Assembly (NCBI GenBank): GCA_035280425.1
Contig: DATEFW010000025.1
Location: 124,001 to 188,000, forward strand
Length of the DNA stretch: 64,000 nt
From: QHXW01 sp035280425
Lineage (GTDB): Bacteria; Acidobacteriota; Terriglobia; Bryobacterales; Bryobacteraceae
Direction: 5' to 3'
The translations under genes and the position numbers were made by a program. The notes beneath the pieces were generated by a model, which did no database searches, had not been told where the DNA came from, and worked only from the letters and a program-made list of their open reading frames with translations. Below are positions 1 to 9,276 of the stretch, piece by piece; the first letter of the stretch is position 1, and each line of letters opens with the position of its first letter.

Positions 1-2
1 GA

Positions 3-105
3 TTGAAGAACAAGGTCGCCGTTGTAACCGGAGCCGGCGCGGGACATCGTCGAGCGCTTCCCAGAGGGACCTTCCGTCGTGATTGTGGTAGATCAATCCC
101 GGCAG
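3..105 (+). pseudogene. Remnant of a short-chain dehydrogenase 5' end
   Basis: A TTG at position 3 opens the peptide MKNKVAVVTGAGAG, the classic start of an SDR Rossmann fold (TGxxxGxG). About 40 bases in, the frame is lost. From position 46 a second frame reads IVERFPEGPSVVIVVDQ, which matches the next part of an SDR (helix one, then the beta-2 strand). The glycine-rich loop is therefore interrupted by a small deletion that removes the GIGRA segment and shifts the frame. No SDR similarity continues beyond about position 105. No intact domain can be made, so this is a decayed gene end or recombination scar. It could also be the start of a truncated gene at an ancient insertion boundary. Confidence 0.55.
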
Positions 106-421
106 GCGAGCTTAGCGGTGAACCTGCGCGTCACCGTCAGCGCATCCATTCTCACCTTTCCTGTTGAGGCGCTTTGGGTTGGCTTCGAGCGAAAAGCAGA
201 TTCCCCAAGTTGTTGAAAACAGATTTCAGTTGCGATGCCGACTTCCCGGTATTAATCCCAAATCGGGAGCGGGTGCGCCAAATCACCCAGTGCACCTGAT
301 ATCCCTGGGTGAAGTGGCATCTGCGACCGCCGGTCCGGTTTGCTCAGACTAGTGTTTATAGACTGCCAGCCGCGGCCCCTTACGTGCTCGGCCAGTTACG
401 ATGTTAAGCCGAGCAATTGGA
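106..421. other. Non-coding stretch upstream of the cus operon
   Basis: I see no supported gene here. Several short frames are open on both strands but none has a ribosome binding site or family signature. The promoter of the downstream copper/silver efflux operon probably lies in this stretch. I could not identify a clear -35/-10 pair or a CusR/CueR-type dyad by eye. Confidence 0.4.
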
Positions 422-766
422 ATGGCGAAAGGGATCAGAAGACTCTCAGCTCTCCTGCTGGTGTTGACGGTCGGGTCCGGAACGGTGACTTGTGCCGCGA
501 TGACTTGGACGCCAGTCGCCCCCGCACATCCATGTTGCCCGCATTCCCAAAATCCCGACTCTAACCGTTGCGCCAAAATCGGGTGCATCGGTACTGCGCC
601 GGTCCTTGTGCCGACCGCAGCCCAGAGCATGGCACCTGTTCTCGTGTTTGCTATGGCGCAGCACCAGCCGGCTACCGAAGGTCCGTCGCCCGAACGGGCC
701 ATCGACCCAGTACCGCATCTCCCCGAGTTCACTCTCTTCCTGGCACATCACCAGCTTCTGATCTAA
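422..766 (+). CDS. Small Cys-containing exported protein ahead of the Cus operon
   Basis: From the ATG at 422 the product is 114 residues. It begins with a basic N-terminus and a hydrophobic stretch (residues 4-20, MAKGIRRLSALLLVLTVG), a likely signal peptide. After it come Cys-Cys-Pro-His and two further Cys within about 20 residues, then a Pro/Ala-rich low-complexity part ending in HHQLLI. An in-frame ATG at 401 would add seven residues; neither start has a good Shine-Dalgarno. I do not recognise a named family. Its place 126 bases before the outer membrane factor gene of a Cus-type system suggests a periplasmic metal-binding accessory or a leader peptide. That is inference from position and the Cys/His content. 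Confidence 0.5.
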   Translation: MAKGIRRLSALLLVLTVGSGTVTCAAMTWTPVAPAHPCCPHSQNPDSNRCAKIGCIGTAPVLVPTAAQSMAPVLVFAMAQHQPATEGPSPERAIDPVPHLPEFTLFLAHHQLLI

Positions 767-892
767 TCCCGGCCTTCGAATCACCGTGCCCTGTGATGTA
801 TCGGCGCGGCCCAACTGGAAATGTCCTTGCGGAGCCGCAGCACAGCGTGCCGGTGTAAGCGAGTCTGGCAATCAGAAGGAGAGTTGCAAACC

Positions 893-2140
893 GTGAACTA
901 CTTTGGGGTCTTACTTTTCGCAGTCAGCAGCCTCGTTGCGGGCGTTGAGGAACCACGTTTGAGCCTGCGGCAATTGATCGGCGAAGCTATCCAGAACAAC
1001 CCGGAGATAGTCGCCGCCCAGAAAAGTTATGAAGCTGGGCGGCAGCGGCCCACGCAGGAGAGCAGCCTTCCCGACCCGATGGTCGCGTTGGGTTACACCA
1101 GTGTCGGCAATCCCCTGCCCGGCGCCGGCCTTGGTAGTCAGGTTCTTTCGAACATCGGCGTCATGTACTCGCAAGAGTTGCCGTACCCAGGAAAACTCAA
1201 GCTGAAAGGCGAGATCGCCTCGAAGGAAGCAGAGGCCGCATTTCAGGAATACGAAGCGGTCCAACTGGGCGTGGTTTCGCGCCTCAGGCAAGCCTACTAT
1301 CGGCTTCAATATACCTACGCCGCGTCCGACTTGCTGATTCGAAATCGGGACCTGCTCAACAAGCTGGTGAGCGTGACCGAGGCGCGCTATTCGGTCGGGA
1401 AGGCGGCGCAGCAGGACGTCTTTAAGGCACAGACACAGGTCAGCATCTTAGAAACGCGCCTCGTAAAACTGGAGCAGGTGCGCATCAGTAGTGAGGCTGA
1501 AATCAACAGCATTCTGAATCGGCGGCCCGGAACTCCGCTGGGACGCCCGGAAGACGTGCGGCTGAAAGAGCAAATGCCATCCCTCGAAGATCTTTATGCG
1601 GCAGCCGCACGAAACTCTCCTATGTTGGGGCGCGACAAGAAGATGATTGAACGCTCTGAGCTGGCCGTTAATTCTGCTCGCAAGGAGTACTACCCGGACA
1701 TGACGCTGAGCGGGGGCTATTTCAACCAGGGGTCGATGTCACCCATGTATCAATTCCAGGCGAGTTTTAAGGTACCCCTGTACTATTGGCGAAAGCAGCG
1801 GGCCGGAGTCAAAGAGCAGGTCAATGTGCTTTCTCAGGCACGCAGGAATTACGAGGCAACCGATCAATCCATTCACTTTCGGATCAAAGACGATTATGCG
1901 ATGGCGCAGGCTTCACTCAAGCTCATGAAACTGTATACGCAGACGGTGGTTCCGCAAGGGAATTCGGCGCTCGAATCATCACTGTCAACGTACGAGACGG
2001 GCGCGGTGGACTTCTTGTCGGTAGTCACGAACTTCACCACTGTACTGGATTACGAAATGAGCTACTACGATGAGGCGCTCAGCTACTCGCTGGCACTGAG
2101 CCGCCTTGAAGAAATGACTGGGCAGCAATTGACGGAATAA
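893..2140 (+). CDS. cusC: CusC-type outer membrane factor (TolC family)
   Basis: Outer membrane channel of a tripartite heavy-metal RND exporter. The 415-residue product has a hydrophobic N-terminus (a signal peptide of about 17 residues, without a lipobox Cys) and two OEP repeats typical of TolC-like proteins. It contains the RLRQAYYRLQY, RYSVGKAAQQDV and ARNSPMLGRDKKMIER segments seen in CzcC/CusC proteins. The GTG start at 893 was chosen because AAGGAG lies 10 bases upstream and the signal peptide then sits at the N-terminus; longer upstream starts lack this. Three bases separate it from cusB, and cusA follows, so the three genes form one operon. The outer membrane location and pairing with the RND pump are established for the family. 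Confidence 0.9.
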   Translation: MNYFGVLLFAVSSLVAGVEEPRLSLRQLIGEAIQNNPEIVAAQKSYEAGRQRPTQESSLPDPMVALGYTSVGNPLPGAGLGSQVLSNIGVMYSQELPYPGKLKLKGEIASKEAEAAFQEYEAVQLGVVSRLRQAYYRLQYTYAASDLLIRNRDLLNKLVSVTEARYSVGKAAQQDVFKAQTQVSILETRLVKLEQVRISSEAEINSILNRRPGTPLGRPEDVRLKEQMPSLEDLYAAAARNSPMLGRDKKMIERSELAVNSARKEYYPDMTLSGGYFNQGSMSPMYQFQASFKVPLYYWRKQRAGVKEQVNVLSQARRNYEATDQSIHFRIKDDYAMAQASLKLMKLYTQTVVPQGNSALESSLSTYETGAVDFLSVVTNFTTVLDYEMSYYDEALSYSLALSRLEEMTGQQLTE

Positions 2141-2143
2141 GGC

Positions 2144-3652
2144 GTGGACATGAAGATTCTTCGAATTCTGGGATTCTTAGTTGCCGTCACGGCGGCCTTC
2201 TTCGGCGGATATGTCTACAAAGCGATAAAGGGCAGCAGTCCGGTTTCGGCAAGCAACACCGGCCGAAAGGTTCTCTATTGGGTCGATCCAATGCACCCGG
2301 CGTACAAGTCTGACAAGCCTGGAATTGCGCCGGATTGCGGAATGAAGCTGGAACCTGTCTATGCCGACGGTGGTGGTCCTTCGCCGGCCTCGGGTTACGG
2401 GCGCAAGGTCCTGTATTATCGCGACCCAAAGGAGCCGAACTACAAGTCTGAGCAACCTGGGCTGAACCCCGAGACCGGCAACCAATTGGAGCCGGTTCAT
2501 GCGAACGACATATCCGCGATGCCGGTTGGCACCGTCGAGATCACGCCTGAGAAGCAGCAATTGATCGGGGTGAAGTACGGGTATGTGGAGAAGAGCTCCG
2601 GGTCGCGGACGATTCGTGCCGTCGGCAAAGTGGCGTTCGACGAAACGCGCATTCAGCACATCCATACCAAGGTCGAAGGCTGGATCGACCAAGTGTTCGT
2701 CGGCTACACAGGCCAGCTCGTAACCAAGGGTCAGCCACTGATGACGGTGTATAGCCCTGACATGCTTGCGTCCCAGCAGGAGCTTTTGCTGGCCGCAAAG
2801 GCGCGGGACACAATGAAAAACAATCCTCTGCCCATCGCCTTCGATCAGAGCGAATCTCTGCTTAAGGCGGCACGGCGCCGGCTGGAGCTCTGGGACTTGA
2901 GCGCGGCTCAGATCGATCAGGTGCTCAAGACGGGAGCCCCCATCAAGAACATCACTCTCTATTCGCCCATCTCCGGCTATGTCACGGATCGGAAAGCCTT
3001 CCCGCAACTAAAGGTCACGCCGGAGACCGACCTGTACACGGTTGTGGATCTGAGAGGTGTTTGGATTATGGCCGATCTGTTCGAGTACGAGGCCCCGAAC
3101 ATCCGTGTCGGCCAAAACGCTCGCGTTAGTCTCCAGGCCGTGCCAGGCAAGGCGTTCATGGCGCGGATCAACTATATTCAGCCACAGGTTGATCCGACCA
3201 CACGCACATTGAAAGTGCGGCTCGACATGGATAATCCCGGCTTGATACTTAAGCCGGACATGTACGCAAACGTCGAGCTCCAGGTGAATCTGCCCGTGCA
3301 ACTCACCGTTCCGGCGGACGCAGTGCTGAATGCCGGTGAACGGAAGACGGTCTTTGTGGATCGCGGAAACGGTTTCTTTGAGCCGCGACAGGTAAAGACC
3401 GGTGAGCGCAATGGCGATCGCATTCAGATCCTCTCCGGCCTCAGCGGTGGAGAGCGAATCGTGACGTCGGGAAATTTCCTGATCGACTCGGAAAGCCAAA
3501 TGAAAGCGGCAGCGGCCGGGATGGGCGGTATGGCGGGAATGCCAGGCATGACCAACGAGCCGATGAACAAGCCCAAGGCACAAGAGAGTCAGCGCGCGAA
3601 GAAAGCTACGCCGAGCATGCTGGGCATGCCAGCAATGGAAGACAAGAAATGA
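2144..3652 (+). CDS. cusB: CusB-type periplasmic adaptor with two heavy-metal-binding domains
   Basis: Membrane fusion protein of 502 residues that links the inner membrane pump to CusC and hands metal to it. It has an N-terminal membrane anchor (residues 5-24) and then two copies of a short heavy-metal-binding domain. Copy one (about 45-73) keeps DPMHP and the CGM motif. Copy two (about 91-119) reads DPKEP and ETGNQ, so the Met, His and Cys ligands are gone. Barrel-sandwich and hairpin regions follow, then a Met-rich tail (MGGMAGMPGM and MLGMPAM) likely to bind Cu(I) or Ag(I). The GTG at 2144 or the ATG at 2150 could be the start. The stop overlaps the cusA start by four bases (ATGA), which implies coupled translation. 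Confidence 0.9.
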   Translation: MDMKILRILGFLVAVTAAFFGGYVYKAIKGSSPVSASNTGRKVLYWVDPMHPAYKSDKPGIAPDCGMKLEPVYADGGGPSPASGYGRKVLYYRDPKEPNYKSEQPGLNPETGNQLEPVHANDISAMPVGTVEITPEKQQLIGVKYGYVEKSSGSRTIRAVGKVAFDETRIQHIHTKVEGWIDQVFVGYTGQLVTKGQPLMTVYSPDMLASQQELLLAAKARDTMKNNPLPIAFDQSESLLKAARRRLELWDLSAAQIDQVLKTGAPIKNITLYSPISGYVTDRKAFPQLKVTPETDLYTVVDLRGVWIMADLFEYEAPNIRVGQNARVSLQAVPGKAFMARINYIQPQVDPTTRTLKVRLDMDNPGLILKPDMYANVELQVNLPVQLTVPADAVLNAGERKTVFVDRGNGFFEPRQVKTGERNGDRIQILSGLSGGERIVTSGNFLIDSESQMKAAAAGMGGMAGMPGMTNEPMNKPKAQESQRAKKATPSMLGMPAMEDKK

Positions 3653-6600
3653 TCAACGCGATCATCGAATTCTCCGCTCGGAACAGGATTGTCGTCATCA
3701 TCCTGATTGCCGCGGCGGTCCTGGGCGGCATTTGGTCGATGAAGAACGTACCTCTCGATGCCCTACCAGACCTCAGCGATACGCAGGTGATCGTCTATTC
3801 GCGCTGGGATCGCAGCCCCGACATCATGGAAGACCAGGTCACCTATCCCATCGTGACAGCCATGCTGGGCGCACCCAAGGTGAAGGACGTACGCGGATTC
3901 TCGGACTTCGGGTATTCATATGTCTACATCATTTTCGACGAAGGGACTGACATCTACTGGGCGCGGTCGCGCACGCTGGAGTATTTGTCATCGGTTTTAC
4001 CGCGCCTGCCGCAAGGGGTCAAGACGGAGCTGGGGCCGGATGCGACTGGGATCGGCTGGGTTTTCCAATACGCACTTGTCGATACGACTGGTAAGCAAAG
4101 CCTCGCCGACCTGCGCAGCTATCAGGACTGGTATCTCCGTTATTACCTCAAAGCCGTTCCCGGCGTTGCCGAAGTCGCTCCCCTCGGCGGCTTTGTCCGG
4201 CAATATCAGGTCAACGTAGATCCCAACAAGCTCCAGGCGTACAACATCCCGATCGGCAAGGTTGTTGATGCGGTCCGCAGCGGCAATAACGATGTCGGCG
4301 GGAGGCTCGTCGAGTTTACCGGCGCAGAGTATATGGTTCGTGGACGAGGTTATGCCGAATCGACCGACGACATCGCGAAAATCGTGCTCAGGAAGACTGA
4401 GGGCGGCATTCCAGTTCGGGTTGCCGACGTTGCTGATGTGACGCTAGGGCCGGATATCCGTCGCGGCGTTGCCGACTGGAACGGAACGGGCGATACAGTC
4501 GCTGGCATTGTGGTCATGCGACAGGGCGAAAACGCGCTTCAGCTCATCGATCGGGTCAAGCAGAAGCTGCATGATATCGAAGGCGGTCTGCCGCCTGGGG
4601 TGAAAATTGTTACGGCGTATGACCGCTCCGAACTGATTCTCCGCTCCATCGACAACCTGAAACACACGTTGACGGAAGAGCTCATCATCGTCGCCATCGT
4701 GATCCTGATTTTCTTGTGGCACATTCCCAGCGCCATCATCCCGATCATCACCATCCCGGTAGCGGTCATCATTTCGTTCATCCCGATGAAAGCCATGGGA
4801 CTGACATCGAACATCATGTCGCTGGGAGGGATTGCGATTGCAGTTGGCGCCATGGTGGACGCGGCCATCGCAGTGGTAGAGCAGACTCACAAAAAGTTGG
4901 AAGAGTGGGAGCGGACGGGACGAAAAGAGGATTACCACCGAGTGGTAGTCAACGCCGTCAAGGAGGTCGGCGGCCCCAGCTTTTTTGCGCTTCTGGTCAT
5001 TGCCGTGGCGTTCCTGCCCGTCTTGACCTTGGAGGCTCAAGAAGGCCGCTTGTTCAAACCGCTGGCGTATACCAAGAACTTCTCCATGATCATCGCGGCC
5101 GTGCTCGCGATCACTCTCGATCCGGCCATGCGGCTTCTGTTCACACACATGAAAAATTTCGAGTTCCGGCCGCGATGGCTGGCCCGGGTTGCCAATGCGG
5201 TGCTGGTAGGCAAAATCCATTCCGAGGAGAGCCATCCGATCAGCAAAATTCTGATCCGGCTCTATGAACCGATTTGCGCCTGGTCGCTGCGGTGGAAGTG
5301 GTTTGTCATCGCGGCTGCGATTGCTCTTGTGGTCTTGACTGTTCCCGTATTTGAGCGGCTCGGCTCTGAATTCATGCCGCCGCTCGACGAGGGAACACTG
5401 CTGTACATGCCGTCGACGTTGCCCGGAATCTCAGTCACGCAGGCGCAGCAATTGTTGCAAGTTCAGGACAAAATCATCAGGCAGTTCCCCGAGGTGCAAA
5501 ACGTGCTTGGCAAAGCCGGGCGGGCCGAATCGTCTACGGACCCGGCGCCCTTCTCCATGATGGAAACCGTCATTGTCCTGAAGCCCGAAGAGCAGTGGCG
5601 CAAGGTCGATACCTGGTACTCGTCCTGGGCGCCCGCATGGGCGAAGAAGGTTTTTCGGCGGTTTGCGCCGGACCACATTTCTACCGACCAGCTTGTCGAG
5701 GAGATGAATCAGGCACTGAAAATTCCGGGTACCTCAAACGCCTGGACCATGCCAATCAAGGGCCGGGTGGACATGTTGACGACCGGCGTGCGCACACCCG
5801 TGGGCATCAAGATTTATGGCGCCGATATCAAGCAGATTGAGAACATTGGCACCGAGATTGAGGCGGCGCTCCCGAAAATACGCGGCACGCGAAGTGTGTT
5901 TGCCGAGCGAACGAGTGGCGGCTATTTTCTGGACTTCAAGTGGAACCGTGATGAACTGGCGCGCTACGGTCTGAGCATCGATATGGCGCAGGACGTCGTG
6001 ATGAGTGCGATCGGCGGCGAGAACGTTACCACCACGGTAGAAGGCCGTGAGCGATATCCCATCAATGTTCGCTACCTACGGGACTACCGCAGCGATCCCG
6101 ACAAATTAGCGAGGGTGCTCGTACCGGCGATGGACGGCCAAGCACAGATACCTCTCTCCCAGCTTGCCGAGATTCGTACGGTTAGCGGCCCTGGAATGCT
6201 GCGCGACGAGAATGGAATGCTGAACGGCTACGTTTACGTGGACGTGGCGGGCCGCGACGTCGGGGGCTATGTCGAGGAGGCGAAGGCAGTGGTTCGGAAG
6301 AACATCCAACTGCCTCCGGGCTACTCGTTAGTCTGGAGTGGACAATACGAAGCCATGCAGCGGGTTCGAGAGCGGCTGAAGGTCGTTCTCCCGTTGACCC
6401 TGTTCTTGATCCTCATGCTTCTGTACGTCAACACCAAGTCGATGACGAAAACGCTGATTATCATCCTGGCAGTGCCGTTCTCGGCGGTGGGCGCGGTGTG
6501 GTTGCTGCATCTGCTTGGCTACAACATGAGCATCGGCGTTTGGGTTGGCTTGATTGCGCTGCTCGGCGTTGACGCAGAAACGGGTGTCTTCATGATGCTG

Positions 6601-6912
6601 TATCTCGATTTGGCCCACGATCAGGCCAAAGCGGGGGGCAGGCTCCGCAGCCTGCGCGACTTGCAAGACGCGATCATGCACGGGGCCGTGAAGCGCATCC
6701 GGCCGAAATTCATGACTGTGGCCACGATGTTCATGGGCCTGGTGCCGATCATGTGGTCCGCAGGAACTGGAGCGGACGTTATGAAGCGTATTGCCGCCCC
6801 GATGATCGGCGGCATCTTCACTTCCTTCATTCTTGAGCTGGTGGTTTATCCGGCAATTTACGAGGTATGGAAATGGCATTTCGAATTGAAAAAAGAACTG
6901 GCGCATTCATAG
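3649..6912 (+). CDS. cusA: CusA-type heavy-metal RND efflux pump
   Basis: Proton-driven inner membrane pump of 1087 residues, the usual length for CusA/CzcA. It has TM1 at about 11-31, a large periplasmic loop, a central TM block, a second periplasmic loop and a C-terminal TM block. Family landmarks include the DEGTDIYWARSRTLEYL segment, the proton-relay Asp404 in AMVDAAIAVVE, Glu977 in GVDAETGVF and Lys1020 in RIRPKF. The STDPAPFSMMETVIVLKP segment resembles CusA rather than CzcA, favouring Cu(I)/Ag(I) over divalent ions. Substrate choice is inferred from this and from the Met-rich CusB. It is the last core gene of the cus operon and overlaps the following gene by about 40 bases. Confidence 0.92.
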   Translation: MINAIIEFSARNRIVVIILIAAAVLGGIWSMKNVPLDALPDLSDTQVIVYSRWDRSPDIMEDQVTYPIVTAMLGAPKVKDVRGFSDFGYSYVYIIFDEGTDIYWARSRTLEYLSSVLPRLPQGVKTELGPDATGIGWVFQYALVDTTGKQSLADLRSYQDWYLRYYLKAVPGVAEVAPLGGFVRQYQVNVDPNKLQAYNIPIGKVVDAVRSGNNDVGGRLVEFTGAEYMVRGRGYAESTDDIAKIVLRKTEGGIPVRVADVADVTLGPDIRRGVADWNGTGDTVAGIVVMRQGENALQLIDRVKQKLHDIEGGLPPGVKIVTAYDRSELILRSIDNLKHTLTEELIIVAIVILIFLWHIPSAIIPIITIPVAVIISFIPMKAMGLTSNIMSLGGIAIAVGAMVDAAIAVVEQTHKKLEEWERTGRKEDYHRVVVNAVKEVGGPSFFALLVIAVAFLPVLTLEAQEGRLFKPLAYTKNFSMIIAAVLAITLDPAMRLLFTHMKNFEFRPRWLARVANAVLVGKIHSEESHPISKILIRLYEPICAWSLRWKWFVIAAAIALVVLTVPVFERLGSEFMPPLDEGTLLYMPSTLPGISVTQAQQLLQVQDKIIRQFPEVQNVLGKAGRAESSTDPAPFSMMETVIVLKPEEQWRKVDTWYSSWAPAWAKKVFRRFAPDHISTDQLVEEMNQALKIPGTSNAWTMPIKGRVDMLTTGVRTPVGIKIYGADIKQIENIGTEIEAALPKIRGTRSVFAERTSGGYFLDFKWNRDELARYGLSIDMAQDVVMSAIGGENVTTTVEGRERYPINVRYLRDYRSDPDKLARVLVPAMDGQAQIPLSQLAEIRTVSGPGMLRDENGMLNGYVYVDVAGRDVGGYVEEAKAVVRKNIQLPPGYSLVWSGQYEAMQRVRERLKVVLPLTLFLILMLLYVNTKSMTKTLIIILAVPFSAVGAVWLLHLLGYNMSIGVWVGLIALLGVDAETGVFMMLYLDLAHDQAKAGGRLRSLRDLQDAIMHGAVKRIRPKFMTVATMFMGLVPIMWSAGTGADVMKRIAAPMIGGIFTSFILELVVYPAIYEVWKWHFELKKELAHS

Positions 6913-7673
6913 TCGCCCCGTTGCTTGCAGCACTATTTGCGCCTGCGGCGCCGGCGCAGCAGAACTTTCAATTTGAGGTTTCGCGTCGGCATTCCCGGGC
7001 GCTGCATATCAAGAAGGCGGGCGGTCTTGGCACGCTTACAATCGATGAGGCCGGGGTATCGTTCCTGCAAAAGTATAAAAACGGAAAAGCGCCAAAGCAT
7101 CCGCAGGCGTGGCATTGGGACTATCAAGATATCCAACAGTTGAAGGTTGAGCCGATGGCTTTGACCGTCCTGACGTACAAGAGCAACAAGTGGAAGCTGG
7201 GGGCTGACCGGGTTTACGACTTCGATCTCGTTTCGGAGAAGACATTCGAAGAAGCGGCCGTTTTCTTGCAGAGTCGTCTGGATCAGCGATTCGTTGCCGC
7301 GATTGCCGACGGCCCCTCGTCGGTTCTATGGCAAATACCCGCGAAGCATCGCGTGCGTTTCGGTGGTGACGAAGGGGTGCTCCAAGTGGGAACCAGCAAG
7401 ATCATCTACAAATCCGAGAAAAACACTGAATCGCGCACCTGGCGCTACGAGGACGTCGACAACATCAGTAGCTCCGGACCATTCGATTTGACCATCACAA
7501 CCTTCGAGCGAGCCAAGCGGGACTACGGAAGCCGCAAGCAGTTCAATTTCGAGCTGAAGCAGCGGCTCGACGAGGCCCGCTACAACGATTTGTGGCTGCG
7601 CCTAAATCAGTCCAAAGGGCTCTCGGTGCTTCAGGCATACAGGAGCGAAGCAGGCACGAGCAGAAAGCAATGA
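6873..7673 (+). CDS. Secreted protein with two PH-like repeats, cus operon
   Basis: The product is 266 residues from the ATG at 6873, chosen because GAGG lies seven bases upstream; an in-frame ATG at 6867 adds two residues. A signal peptide (hydrophobic core IVAPLLAALFAPAAPA) is followed by two similar halves. Each reads as a beta-rich module that starts with a G-L-x-V/I strand and ends in a W-x-Y/Y-x-D-V/I-x-x-L/I motif (HWDYQDIQQL and WRYEDVDNI), the pattern of PH-like or bacterial PH domains. Between and after the halves lie alpha-helical segments (FEEAAVFLQSRLDQRF, NDLWLRLNQ). I do not recognise a named family. Overlap with cusA implies co-expression, so a role in envelope metal handling is plausible but not shown. 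Confidence 0.7.
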   Translation: MAFRIEKRTGAFIVAPLLAALFAPAAPAQQNFQFEVSRRHSRALHIKKAGGLGTLTIDEAGVSFLQKYKNGKAPKHPQAWHWDYQDIQQLKVEPMALTVLTYKSNKWKLGADRVYDFDLVSEKTFEEAAVFLQSRLDQRFVAAIADGPSSVLWQIPAKHRVRFGGDEGVLQVGTSKIIYKSEKNTESRTWRYEDVDNISSSGPFDLTITTFERAKRDYGSRKQFNFELKQRLDEARYNDLWLRLNQSKGLSVLQAYRSEAGTSRKQ

Positions 7674-7956
7674 CAGGTTATTCGAGCAAGCCGGTCGGGA
7701 GGGAAACGATGGAACGAACCCAGATTGACGGATCTGTTGCAATCGTGGCGAGCGGATTTGGTACGGTGATCCAGTTCGGGCTCTCGGCTCAATTGCAGGG
7801 TCCAGTGAGGGACTGACGGAAGAAGGCAGGGACAGAGACAATGCGCCGGTCTCTCGTGCTTATCCCGAGTGATTCGATGCATGAGCTATGGCCCTGGGCG
7901 TGTGTATAGTTCCGCCAGGATCGTTTGGCAGCATACGGAACCAAAACATCACAGAC

Positions 7957-9031
7957 TCAGGCGGCGCGGTAATAATAGTTCAGCATTCCGCCCAGGCGTT
8001 GGCGTCGATGGACAACACCTGCGTTTCCAAGATGCCCCGGTTCTGGGCTGATTAGTCGATTGGCCAAGCCCTGGTGATTGCGCTCCGTGTGATAATGGGC
8101 GACGAAGTTGTGAATGGCTGTCCGCAACGACCCCTCTCCAAACAGAATCATGCGCTCCAGACAGGATTCCTTGATGGTCCGCACGAATCTCTCGGCGTGC
8201 GCATTCAGATTCGGCGACCGCGGCGGTAGCTTCACGGACTTCACATCAACATCTGCCAAGATGTTCAGAAACTCGGTCGTGAACAGTGGGTCTCGATCAT
8301 GGATCAGATAACGCTTGCCCTTCAAAATCCCGTCGACGGCATCCGTAAGATTTCTGCCGCTCTGGCTCATCCACAAGCCATTCGCCGTTGACGCGATTCC
8401 GGCGATCTCAACCCGCCGTGTCGCCAGCTCGATGAAGAACAGCACGATGAACCTCTGCAGCCCTCGCTGGGTCCACACTTCCACGGTAAAGAAGTCCGCG
8501 GCCACAATCAGTTCCCTATGCCGGCTCAGAAACTCCTTCCAGGTTGTCTTGCGGCACCGCTCCGGCGCCGGCTCGACCCCGTGCCGTTCCAGAATCTCAG
8601 CGATCGTGCTGCGAGCAATTTCGTGCCCCAGATTGGACAATGCGCCCTGGATCCGCCGATAGCCCCAATTCCGGTTCTCCTCCGCCAGTCGGACCACCAA
8701 TGTCTCGATATCGACGGCGGTTCTCGGACACCCCGGTCCGCGCTGCGCCGTGCCGTCGTACTTGTTGGCGATCAGCTTCCGGTGCCAGGCCAACAAGGTC
8801 TCGGGCGTGACAATGGTGGCGACCTCCGCCAGAAGCCTCCGTCCTAACCCTTTGGCCTTAGCGGCTAATCGACGGCGTTGGCCGTCGTTGAATCGCACGC
8901 GCCGCCCACCGAGTTGCTCGCGAAGCACTCGTCTCCTCGCGAAGGTAATCGATGATCTGCAGTTGGTGTTGGTTCATCCATCCCGCGACGGCGATCAGCA
9001 CGAACCGGAATGGATCCAGAAATCTCGGCAT
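7957..9031 (-). pseudogene. rve/DDE transposase broken by a frameshift
   Basis: The long frame (323 codons, 8928 to 7957) is an integrase-core transposase. It carries the first Asp in AADFFTVEVW, the second in IHDRDPLF and the Glu in NAHAERFVRTIKE, after an HTH region ending in NWGYRRIQGAL. The family normally starts with a segment like MPRFLDPFRFVLIAVAGWMN. That segment is present from the ATG at 9031, but in a different frame. It reads IIDYLREE up to about 8936, where the expected REENRVLREQLG is interrupted. Two bases are missing relative to that expected sequence, shifting the frame. The full protein cannot be made without recoding. I could not identify terminal inverted repeats or a target duplication. 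Confidence 0.8.
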
Positions 9032-9276
9032 CGTTCACTCATTATCGCGAGACTTGGGGACTGCGGGAACGCTATTCCAAGCAGATCCAGTTTCCGGGCC
9101 AAACGGGGTTCCCCAGGAGAATGATTGGGGAATAAACCGAAACCTTTGGATTCATTCTACGGCGCTATCTCACTACAAATACAGCGGATCAACAAGTTAA
9201 GTCAATCATTACCTGGTCCCAGAATTGCTGGTTGGGCTTAAGTCCGCCACTTGAGGCGGCCGACGGAGGATACCAG

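Noticed and set aside
7709..7816. Small ORF (35 codons) with a GGGAGG upstream of its ATG
   Set aside because: The Shine-Dalgarno is good, but the peptide has no recognisable features. It lies in a gap before a degenerate transposase, so I could not support a gene.
8937..9250. Terminal inverted repeats of the transposase element
   Set aside because: I compared both flanks by eye and found no convincing repeat or target duplication.
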